A DNA stretch of 29,705 bases from Kriegella sp965368185 (GTDB lineage Bacteria > Bacteroidota > Bacteroidia > Flavobacteriales > Flavobacteriaceae). The translations under genes and the position numbers were made by a program. Shown here one piece after another: positions 18,096 through 25,695 of the stretch (within the stretch, counting starts at the first letter, position 1; each line of letters starts with the position of its first letter). A model generated the notes under the pieces. The model did no database searches and was not told the DNA's origin. It was given only the letters and a program-made list of their open reading frames with translations. The stretch spans positions 1-29,705 of the forward strand of contig CBDULZ010000062.1 of assembly GCA_965368185.1 (NCBI GenBank), given 5' to 3'.

Positions 18096-18836
18096 ATGTT
18101 CGGTATTTTTAACAAGAAGAAGTTTTTAATTGATTATTTGGAAGGTTTGGTGGATATACATAATCATATTCTACCAGGAATTGACGATGGAGCCAAAACG
18201 GTCGATGAGTCGTTGGAGATAATTAAAACATTTTCGGAGTTTGGTATTCGAAATTTCATTGCGACCCCCCATATCATGCACAATTACTATCCCAATGACG
18301 CGAATACCATCAATACCTCGCTGACCTTGCTAAAAAATGGTCTTTTGATGAATGAGGTAAAAGATGTAAGTATCAAAGTCGCCGCTGAACATATGATTGA
18401 TGCAAATTTCGAAACTTTACTGGAAAATAGGGAAGTAATGCCCTTGCAAAAGAACTATCTATTAATTGAAATGTCTTATTTGCAGGCCTCTATCAATTTT
18501 GATGATGCCATTCAAAAAATAGCGGCACAAAGGTACTTTCCTATATTGGCCCATCCTGAAAGATATGTTTATCTACACAATAGAATGGGCAAACATAGAA
18601 AGTACAAAGAACAAGGCATTCTATTTCAATTGAACCTCTTATCCCTAAGTGAATTTTACAGCAAAAATGTACAACAAACTGCTTTCAAACTTTTAGAGGA
18701 AGGTATGATTGACTATGTAGCATCGGATGTACATAACATGAATCAACTACGCAATCTCAAAGAAATTAAAATTACACATAAAATGCTTGACAAATTAATG
18801 CCTGTCATTGAAGGAACTATTAATAGCTTTAGTTAA
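18096..18836 (+). CDS. Tyrosine-protein phosphatase, CpsB/YwqE type (PHP domain)
   Basis: A 246-residue metal-dependent PHP-fold phosphatase that removes phosphate from the Tyr-rich tail of the capsule/exopolysaccharide kinase. Metal-binding motifs in order: LVDIHNHILPGIDDGA (Asp20, His22, His24, Asp30), ATPHI (His59), AAEHM (Glu98), LAHPERY (His153, Glu155) and ASDVHN (Asp211, His213). The length is typical of the family. Its partner kinase gene (wzc-like) lies immediately downstream on the other strand; the two converge and overlap by 4 bases at their stop codons. The phosphatase is therefore transcribed apart from the rest of the polysaccharide operon, probably from the promoter at 17957-17988. 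No signal peptide is present, so it acts in the cytoplasm, as expected for dephosphorylating the kinase tail. Confidence 0.94.
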   Translation: MFGIFNKKKFLIDYLEGLVDIHNHILPGIDDGAKTVDESLEIIKTFSEFGIRNFIATPHIMHNYYPNDANTINTSLTLLKNGLLMNEVKDVSIKVAAEHMIDANFETLLENREVMPLQKNYLLIEMSYLQASINFDDAIQKIAAQRYFPILAHPERYVYLHNRMGKHRKYKEQGILFQLNLLSLSEFYSKNVQQTAFKLLEEGMIDYVASDVHNMNQLRNLKEIKITHKMLDKLMPVIEGTINSFS

Positions 18837-21211
18837 AACTTCCACCATTTTTTGGTTGTTTTTCCGTATCCGTAACCATATTTACCACCATAACCTAGGT
18901 TAGAATCCTTTACATCGTTTACTACAAAAGAAAGGCCTTTCAATTTACCTTCTTCTTTTAGCTTCATTGGAAATTCAACAACTTTTGTTTCTGTTACCCC
19001 TGCTCGTGTTACGTAAATAATATGATCGGCATATTCGCTTATTAACAGTGTATCGGTAACCACCATAAGCGGGGCGGTATCTACTATTACGTAGTCATAT
19101 TGTGCAGAAACTTCTTGAACAAGCTCTTTGACCCTTTCGCTCATTAAAAGTTCTGAAGGGTTAGGCGGTATCTTCCCTGAATAAATAACGTCGATAGTGT
19201 TGGTGTTGACAAGCAAAGGATTGATTATATCTTTAACGGATATAGAATCGTCATAAAGAAACTCGGTCAATCCAGTATCCCCATTTCTATTTGCTTTATT
19301 AAGTTTATCAACTTCAGTGCTTGAGAAAAAATTGTACAACTTAGGGTTTCTAATATCTGCTCCAATCAACAATACTTTTTTATGTGTATTGGCAAAAATT
19401 ATAGCTAGGTTAGAAGCTAAAAAGGTTTTTCCTTCTCCTGGTACACTAGAGGTTACATAAATTACATTATTTCTGCCCGAACTCTTCGTCTTTATTAAAT
19501 AATCAAGGTTGGTTCTTAAAATACGAAGGGATTCGCTCAACACCGATCTGTCATCTTTCCGCACCATAAGATTGTCTTTCTTTGACAATCTTGGTAGTTC
19601 GGCAAGCACTGGAATCTTATTATTAATAAGTTTTTCCAAGCCATTTTTACTATGTATCTTATTATCTAAAAGATCATTTCCATAAATCACCGAGAAAGGC
19701 AGTAACAATCCAAGAATCAACGATGCCAAATAAATCAATGATTTTTTAGGTGTCACAGGTGTAATCCCTTCTTGATAGGCTTTGTCCACTATCTTAGACT
19801 TGGCGGGGCTAGATGCTGCGGAAATCTGGGATTCCTCCCGCTTCTGTAATAGATACAGGTAAAGTGACTCTGTAGTTTGCTGTTGTCTCGTTATGTCTGT
19901 GAGCTCCCTTTGATTTTTAGGAGCGGAATACCTGATGGAATTCATTCTGGATAGTTGTCCGGATAGGTTGTTCACTTGTTGTCCAAGATTTCTTTCCATA
20001 CCGGCCAAACTAGAAGTCATGGTCTGTTTTAGTCCATCAAGTTCATTATCTAAACTAACGATCATGGGGTTCTGTTCATCTGCACTTTGTAACAAGCGCT
20101 CCCTTGTAGCAACCAACTCATTATATTTAGCCGTTGTTTGAGCTATAGTTGGATCATTAAGCCCAATATTACTAGGCAATCGTTCATATCCACTTTCGTT
20201 TGTAACAAATTCTTTCACTCCAGAAGCTATATTTAGCTGCATTCGCGCATTATCAAGTTCTTGCCGGCTAGCGGTCCCAACATTCATGGCAAGGTTCGCC
20301 TCACTTGCAATATCGGTAATACCTTTGCTGCTTTTAAAATCTTCCGCATCTTGATCGACCGATGATAAATCCGTAGAAATTTCGTTTATACGATCATCAA
20401 TAAATTTTGAAGTCTTATCTGCCACCTTTTGTTTGTCTTCGATAGCATTTTGATTATAGGTATAAATTAAGTAATCAATTATATCAATCGCCTTTTGTTT
20501 AATAGGGTCATTCAGCGAAATGTTGATAATATTGGAAAAATCGTCAGCTGGAGCGACTATTATTTTTTGTTGGTAACTTTCCGCTACTATAAAAAGAGGG
20601 TTGACTTCGACCTTCAGCTTTCTATTCATATGTCCCTCAAAATAAGGGAGGTTGGGTGTAATAATAATGTCTCCAATCTCCGTTGGAATACTTTTCCCGT
20701 AAGAAAATATTTTTAACGGGCTATCTTTTTCCAAACTAAATCCGAAAGTTGTTGCAGTGGACAATTCAATAAAAAATTCAAAAGTCGATGAATTAATTAT
20801 CGAATCACTTGCGATAAAACTAATATCAAAAGGTCGATTATTATAGAGTTCTGAATCTTTGACATTACCTAAGGCTATAACTTTCACGTTAAGTTTCAGG
20901 TCTTTGACCACCTCAATAAAATTGGATCTGGAATTAAGGATTTCTATTTCATCTTCAACTTTATTTTTTGCTCCTCCAAGGAGGTTTAAATCTGAAAAAG
21001 CGGAAAGTTCAGAACTGGAGTTTCTATCCTCCAAAATTTGAATTTTGGCCTTTGCGGCATATTCCGGGGTTGCATATCTAATATATAAAAATGCTAAAAC
21101 CAATGCTGCTATTGCCGATAGTACAAACCATTTCCAATGCTTAGTATATGTCTTTATAGTATCTTTCAAATCGACACCACTATTGGAGAAACTCTGTGAA
21201 TTTAAAGCCAT
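18833..21211 (-). CDS. wzc: Polysaccharide co-polymerase / tyrosine autokinase (Wzc-like)
   Basis: A 792-residue inner-membrane protein that controls polysaccharide chain length and export through cycles of tyrosine autophosphorylation. It has a Wzz-type N-terminus with a membrane helix at about 28-46, a long periplasmic part including a predicted coiled coil (about 365-425), and a second helix at 490-511. A cytoplasmic BY-kinase domain follows, with Walker A SSVPGEGKT (588-596), Walker A' VLLIGADIRNP (613-623) and Walker B YVIVDTAP (707-714). In Walker A' the first of the two usual acidic residues is Gly617. The C-terminal tail carries four Tyr (774, 778, 780, 782) in a Gly-rich GYGGKYGYGYG, the expected autophosphorylation cluster. 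The start ATG at 21211 is 30 bases downstream of the wza-like stop, so the gene is in the same operon. It is the expected substrate of the convergent phosphatase. Confidence 0.95.
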   Translation of the reverse strand: MALNSQSFSNSGVDLKDTIKTYTKHWKWFVLSAIAALVLAFLYIRYATPEYAAKAKIQILEDRNSSSELSAFSDLNLLGGAKNKVEDEIEILNSRSNFIEVVKDLKLNVKVIALGNVKDSELYNNRPFDISFIASDSIINSSTFEFFIELSTATTFGFSLEKDSPLKIFSYGKSIPTEIGDIIITPNLPYFEGHMNRKLKVEVNPLFIVAESYQQKIIVAPADDFSNIINISLNDPIKQKAIDIIDYLIYTYNQNAIEDKQKVADKTSKFIDDRINEISTDLSSVDQDAEDFKSSKGITDIASEANLAMNVGTASRQELDNARMQLNIASGVKEFVTNESGYERLPSNIGLNDPTIAQTTAKYNELVATRERLLQSADEQNPMIVSLDNELDGLKQTMTSSLAGMERNLGQQVNNLSGQLSRMNSIRYSAPKNQRELTDITRQQQTTESLYLYLLQKREESQISAASSPAKSKIVDKAYQEGITPVTPKKSLIYLASLILGLLLPFSVIYGNDLLDNKIHSKNGLEKLINNKIPVLAELPRLSKKDNLMVRKDDRSVLSESLRILRTNLDYLIKTKSSGRNNVIYVTSSVPGEGKTFLASNLAIIFANTHKKVLLIGADIRNPKLYNFFSSTEVDKLNKANRNGDTGLTEFLYDDSISVKDIINPLLVNTNTIDVIYSGKIPPNPSELLMSERVKELVQEVSAQYDYVIVDTAPLMVVTDTLLISEYADHIIYVTRAGVTETKVVEFPMKLKEEGKLKGLSFVVNDVKDSNLGYGGKYGYGYGKTTKKWWKF

Positions 21212-21241
21212 TCTATAGGATTCTAATTAGAAAAAATCAAA

Positions 21242-22024
21242 TTAATTTGTTCTGGTAATAATCAATACGGTAGATGTAATCAAAACAGATGCTATAGAAA
21301 CCCAAATTGAAGCCCTATTGTCCAAGGCCGAGGCCGTGACGGCAGATTGATTGGGTTCAACATAAACTACATCATTTTGGGTAAGATAATAAACAGGGGA
21401 GTTTAGTGCCTCTTTTTTGGTAAGGTCGATTCGCGTATAGACCTTTGTTCCGTTAAAATCCCTTATGACCATTACATTATCGCGCATACCCTTAATGGTC
21501 AAGTCATTTGCAAGGCCAATTGCCTCGAGAATAGTTATCTGCTCGCCGTTTACCGGATAGGTGCCTGGCCTATTAACTTCTCCCAGAACGGTTACCGTAA
21601 AGTTTTTAAGCCTGATGTTGATAATGGGATCTTTTAAATAAGGAGCCAATTTATCTTTTAACAAAGCTTTTGTCTCTTCGGGCGAGAGTCCGGCTATTTT
21701 AAGGCGGCCGATAACAGGGAAATCAATTTCTCCGTTCTTGTCGAGAATATAATCTACCTGTTCTGCCCTAATCCCCCCTTCTTCAGCTCCTTTAAAAAGA
21801 TTGAAAGGTTGGCTGGCAACTGGGTCATACGTAGATACTACAATATTTACGACGTCGTCAATCTTAAACTTATTGGTATGTGAATTGTCACTCACCATGG
21901 TCTCAAAACTGCTGGCATTTTGAAAATAGACCACATCTTTTTTAGAGGCACACGATGAAAGTAAAATAGTCGAAGTCAGTATTACAAGCGCAATAAACTT
22001 TATAGGGTGTTTCTGAAAAGCCAT
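21242..22024 (-). CDS. wza: Polysaccharide export lipoprotein (Wza-like)
   Basis: A 260-residue outer-membrane export protein that would form the channel for the polysaccharide. The signal peptide MAFQKHPIKFIALVILTSTI leads to a clear lipobox LLSSC with Cys25 as the lipidated residue. A poly-export domain follows (FKIDDVVNIVVSTYDPVASQ and later DYILDKNGEIDFPVIGRLKI), then one SLBB domain (VTVLGEVNRPGTYPV). A C-terminal hydrophobic helix, SIWVSIASVLITSTVLII, ends the protein; this anchor is usual in Bacteroidota Wza proteins. It lies 49 bases after the dehydratase gene and 30 bases before the kinase gene, the standard gene order for chain-length and export functions. Confidence 0.94.
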   Translation of the reverse strand: MAFQKHPIKFIALVILTSTILLSSCASKKDVVYFQNASSFETMVSDNSHTNKFKIDDVVNIVVSTYDPVASQPFNLFKGAEEGGIRAEQVDYILDKNGEIDFPVIGRLKIAGLSPEETKALLKDKLAPYLKDPIINIRLKNFTVTVLGEVNRPGTYPVNGEQITILEAIGLANDLTIKGMRDNVMVIRDFNGTKVYTRIDLTKKEALNSPVYYLTQNDVVYVEPNQSAVTASALDNRASIWVSIASVLITSTVLIITRTN

Positions 22025-22073
22025 AATAATATATAGTTAGGTGTTTATTTTAAAATGCAAGATTAGTGAAAAA

Positions 22074-24011
22074 TTATGATTGTACCACTTTTAAAGTGGC
22101 TTTATCCCTGCCGGAAGAAGTACTTTTTTTATCCAATTCGCAAAGCTCCGAATTATTTGAAACGTATTCAGGGACTATTTTTTTCATCAATTTCACGGTG
22201 TTACCACTAAAGAACATATTGGTAATACAAAGCTCGTCAATTTGTGATCTTACCGTTGAATAATCGAGTTCTCTCACCTTGCTTATCTTAATTTTCTTAT
22301 GATAGGTAGGCAAGGTATTTTCACCATTGGCCAATAACTCTTCATAAAGCTTCTCGCCCGGCCTCAACCCGGTAATTTTAATATCGATATCATCAGGATA
22401 ACTCAACCCTGATAATTTTATCATATTTCGGGCCAAATCATAAATCTTGACCGATTCGCCCATGTCAAAAATAAATATCTCACCACCTTCTCCCATAGCA
22501 CCCGCCTCCAATACAAGCTGGGATGCTTCGGGTATGGTCATAAAATACCGTGTAACTTCACTATGGGTAACGGTAATTGGGCCTCCCATTTCAATTTGTT
22601 TACGAAATAAAGGAATAACAGAACCATTGGAACCCAAAACATTACCAAAACGGGTTGTTATGAATTTTGTTTTCTTTTCTTGCTCCATGCAACTTATATA
22701 CATCTCCGCGATCCGCTTGCTAGCCCCCATAACGTTAGAAGGGTTTACCGCCTTATCAGTTGAAATGAATACAAATTTTTCGACACCATAACTCAAAGAA
22801 AGATCTGCAATCGTTTTGGTTCCGGCAATATTGATTTTTATGGCTTCGTAAGAATTATATTCCATTAAAGGGACATGCTTATATGCAGCCGCATGGAAAA
22901 CCATATCAGGTTTGTGTTGCTGAAAAATATCGTTTAAACGGTTCTTATCGCGAATGTCACCAACTATTGGAACAAAATTAAAATACCCATTCTGCTTTAG
23001 TTCTTGCTGAAGATCATAAAGTGCAGATTCGGCCTGATCGATAATGATTAATGATTTATACGAATACCCACATATCTGTCTAACAATCTCACTACCTATA
23101 GAACCAGCGCCTCCGGTCACCAAAACAACCTTATTCGAAAGTTCTTTTTCTATTTTATCATTTTTAATACTGATAGGTGCCCTATCCAATAGGTCTTCAA
23201 TCTGAACCTGCTTTATTTGGGAAGCTTTCAATTCCCCATTTATCCAATCTTCAACAGGCGGTACAATTTTTACCTGAACAGGAAAATCGACCAAACCCTC
23301 AACCAAACGCCTCAATTCTTTTTGCCCAATATTCTGAATGGAGAAGATTACTTCAGAAATATTCTTTTTTTCTAAAAAATCCTCGGTTAAAACATCCTTA
23401 TGATAGACCGTAACTCCATTGATTTGCTTTCCCGCCTTTTGGTTGTCACCGTCAATATAACCTACTACCCTAGCCCTACTTTTACTATGGTTGGTCAAGG
23501 CGTTGTGCGTAAGTATGCCAGATTCTCCGGCCCCATAAATCAATACATTTTTTTCAACCTTTAAATCTCTTACCAAAAAGTTATTATACAATGCCTTGAA
23601 TACATATCTAGAGACAGTAAGCCCTATGAAACCAATAAGACTATGTATGATTATAATACTCCTTGGAATAGTGAAATTTTCAAATAAATCCCATTGTCGA
23701 TTTATCAATACAACTGTAATTGCCAAGATACTTGACAAGCATATCGCATTAAAGATGTTATAAACATCACGAACACCTGTATGCCGGACTACACCTTTAT
23801 AAGAACCAATAATGAGAAAAGACACCATTGAAATAAAGGCAACTACAGGCAATTGAAAGAACAATTTATCGACTTCAAAGTCAAAAGACAGATCAAATCG
23901 AATACAATAGGTCAGAAAAAAAGAAAAACTTACTATAACTACATCTATTGCCAAGACAAGCCACTTTGAGGCATAACGATGTGCATTATGGGTCAGGTAG
24001 TTCTGTATCAT
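22074..24011 (-). CDS. Membrane UDP-sugar 4,6-dehydratase (PglF/CapD/WbpM-like)
   Basis: Converts a UDP-N-acetylhexosamine to the 4-keto-6-deoxy sugar, the first step of a deoxyamino sugar pathway. I chose the ATG at 24011 (645 residues). It overlaps the TGA of the aminotransferase gene as ATGA, which indicates translational coupling; a TTG at 24029 is possible but less likely. Four membrane helices occupy about the first 135 residues. A first nucleotide-binding-like motif YGAGESG (159-165) precedes the catalytic Rossmann domain with TGGAGSIG (299-306) and AAYKHVPL. The active-site segment STDKAVNPSNVMGASKR (417-433) has the Asp419-Lys420-Met428 pattern of long-chain 4,6-dehydratases, with Met in place of the usual Tyr. 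The retaining or inverting outcome cannot be decided. The aminotransferase next door would use the product. Confidence 0.94.
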   Translation of the reverse strand: MIQNYLTHNAHRYASKWLVLAIDVVIVSFSFFLTYCIRFDLSFDFEVDKLFFQLPVVAFISMVSFLIIGSYKGVVRHTGVRDVYNIFNAICLSSILAITVVLINRQWDLFENFTIPRSIIIIHSLIGFIGLTVSRYVFKALYNNFLVRDLKVEKNVLIYGAGESGILTHNALTNHSKSRARVVGYIDGDNQKAGKQINGVTVYHKDVLTEDFLEKKNISEVIFSIQNIGQKELRRLVEGLVDFPVQVKIVPPVEDWINGELKASQIKQVQIEDLLDRAPISIKNDKIEKELSNKVVLVTGGAGSIGSEIVRQICGYSYKSLIIIDQAESALYDLQQELKQNGYFNFVPIVGDIRDKNRLNDIFQQHKPDMVFHAAAYKHVPLMEYNSYEAIKINIAGTKTIADLSLSYGVEKFVFISTDKAVNPSNVMGASKRIAEMYISCMEQEKKTKFITTRFGNVLGSNGSVIPLFRKQIEMGGPITVTHSEVTRYFMTIPEASQLVLEAGAMGEGGEIFIFDMGESVKIYDLARNMIKLSGLSYPDDIDIKITGLRPGEKLYEELLANGENTLPTYHKKIKISKVRELDYSTVRSQIDELCITNMFFSGNTVKLMKKIVPEYVSNNSELCELDKKSTSSGRDKATLKVVQS

Positions 24012-25147
24012 ATTACTTTCTTTATACAATGAATGGTTCGATCCAATTCTTCGGTGGTCAAATTAGACCCACTGGGCAAGCATAGCCCTTTATTGAACAA
24101 GTTTTCTGAAACTCCGTTCGTATAATTAGGGAATTGCTCAAAGACCGGTTGCATATGCATTGGCTTCCAAAGGGGTCGAGATTCAATATTATCATCTAAC
24201 AAACAATGACGTATTTCTTCTCGCATCTCAAAGGAATCTGTTACTATACAGGTCAACCAACGGTTGGAATAATTCTCTTCGTTTTCATCCAAAAATCTAA
24301 GTCCCGGATTACCATTTAAATTAGCTTTATAATACTCATAGTTAAACCGTCTTGCCGCAACTCGATGATCCAAAACCTCCATCTGCCCCCTACCTATACC
24401 AGCAAGAACATTACTCATTCTATAGTTATGACCGATAACGGAATGCTGATAATGTGGTGCTTCATCCCTTGCTTGGGTAGCAAGAAAAACGGCCTTTTGT
24501 TTAATAGCCTTGTTTTTAGTGACCAAGGCTCCCCCGCCCGAGGTGGTAATTATTTTGTTTCCGTTGAAAGAAAGAATACCAATGTCTCCAAAAGTACCAC
24601 ATTTGATATTGCGATACATACTACCCAAGGCTTCCGCACTATCTTCCAAAACCGGAATACCGTACTCTTTGGAAATTCTTTGGATTCCATCGACTTTATA
24701 TGGCATCCCATAAAGATGTACCGCTATGATGGCCTTTGGTTTTTTCCCTAACCTCATTCGATCTTTTATCGCTTCTTCAAGTAATTCGGGGGATAAATTC
24801 CAAGTATCTTCCTCACTATCAACAAAAATTGGAGTTGCGCCTAAATAGGAAATTGGATTTGCACTAGCGGAAAAGGTAAAACTCTGACATAAGACTTCAT
24901 CTCCTTGACCTACGTTTAATAACTTCAGACCTAAGTGTATCGCAGCTGTACCAGAACTTAACACTGCAACATGGCTAGACTGCAAAAGATAATTTTCTAT
25001 ATCACCTTCAAAACCATCTACGTTTGGCCCTAATGGGGCAATCCAATTGGTATCAAATGCACGCTTAATATAAGATTGTTCGGCCCCACCCATATGTGGT
25101 GATGAAAGCCATATCTTAGTTTTTGTGATTGTATTGGAGTTCAACAA
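24008..25147 (-). CDS. PLP-dependent sugar aminotransferase (DegT/DnrJ/EryC1, PglE-like)
   Basis: A 379-residue cytoplasmic aminotransferase expected to aminate the 4-keto sugar made by the adjacent dehydratase. The N-terminal IWLSSPHMGGAEQSYIKRAF and NWIAPLGPNVDGFE are typical of the PglE branch. VLEDSAEALGS carries the Asp (about 169) that binds the cofactor ring, and ILSFNGNKIITTSGGG carries the PLP-binding Lys198. No ATG lies between the upstream in-frame TGA (25166-25168) and the conserved N-terminus, so the start is TTG, at 25147 or 25144. It is the first gene of the exopolysaccharide operon, followed without gap by the dehydratase gene. The acetyltransferase and first glycosyltransferase that usually accompany PglE/PglF are not in the window, so the final sugar is an inference. 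Confidence 0.93.
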   Translation of the reverse strand: MLNSNTITKTKIWLSSPHMGGAEQSYIKRAFDTNWIAPLGPNVDGFEGDIENYLLQSSHVAVLSSGTAAIHLGLKLLNVGQGDEVLCQSFTFSASANPISYLGATPIFVDSEEDTWNLSPELLEEAIKDRMRLGKKPKAIIAVHLYGMPYKVDGIQRISKEYGIPVLEDSAEALGSMYRNIKCGTFGDIGILSFNGNKIITTSGGGALVTKNKAIKQKAVFLATQARDEAPHYQHSVIGHNYRMSNVLAGIGRGQMEVLDHRVAARRFNYEYYKANLNGNPGLRFLDENEENYSNRWLTCIVTDSFEMREEIRHCLLDDNIESRPLWKPMHMQPVFEQFPNYTNGVSENLFNKGLCLPSGSNLTTEELDRTIHCIKKVI

Positions 25148-25220
25148 GTTAGATTTTAGGGTTTGTCAGGTGTAAATGTAAATATACTTTCCTGTTTTGA
25201 CGCCGAAAGATAGTATAATT

Positions 25221-25249
25221 CGTTAAAGACGAAAAAATTTCGTTTAACG
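25221..25249. promoter_or_regulatory. Imperfect inverted repeat upstream of the exopolysaccharide operon
   Basis: CGTTAAA-GA-CGAAA, then AAA, then TTTCG-TTTAACG: twelve paired bases with a 2-base bulge and a 3-base loop. It lies about 75 bases upstream of the aminotransferase start on the minus strand, where an operator or a leader hairpin would sit. No T-run follows on either strand to make it a clear terminator. Confidence 0.4.
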
Positions 25250-25654
25250 GCATTGCATTCAATATTTCATCCTACTAATTGCTCTTCTTATCTAAAGATA
25301 GTAAATTCTTACATGGAAAACTAGTCGAAATACATGGTTAAATACTGATAAGGACCGATAAATCAAACCCAAATAACTAACTTATTATCTTACAACTATA
25401 AATATTTATGAGTATCCAATTCGTAAATGGATACTTACTATTAAGAAAGAAAATAAGCTAACCCTATTGCAACGACAATTGCCAATTTTTGTTCAAATGA
25501 TTTTTAAGGAAGCCCAGACACTCTTTCTTTTTGTAAATTCGTCGAAAAATAATGCAACTCACTACCAAAGTAGGGAAAACCAAATTTCAATTGTTTTTAA
25601 TCGAGTAATTATTTGATTTTGACGTTTTATTTAACTTTTGGGCCTTGATAAAGT

Positions 25655-25662
25655 TAATTTTG
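25655..25662 (+). promoter_or_regulatory. Candidate -7 box for the galactose oxidase gene
   Basis: TAATTTTG fits TAnnTTTG and ends 33 bases before the ATG at 25696. The nearest TTG trinucleotides upstream are spaced at 14 or 7 bases, outside the usual 17-23, so support is weak. A near match, TAACTTTTG at 25632, with TTG at 25613-25615 is an alternative. Confidence 0.3.
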
Positions 25663-25695
25663 ATGTAATTATTACCTTAACAACCCCATTTTGCT

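Larger units (their letters stand above)
25148..25695. other. Gene-free 548-base divergent promoter region
   Basis: AT-rich DNA between the start of the exopolysaccharide operon (minus strand) and the galactose oxidase gene (plus strand). It should hold promoters for both. I see an imperfect hairpin at 25221-25249 and a candidate -7 box at 25655-25662. No coding sequence with family features, RNA gene or mobile-element trace was seen in either strand. Confidence 0.7.
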
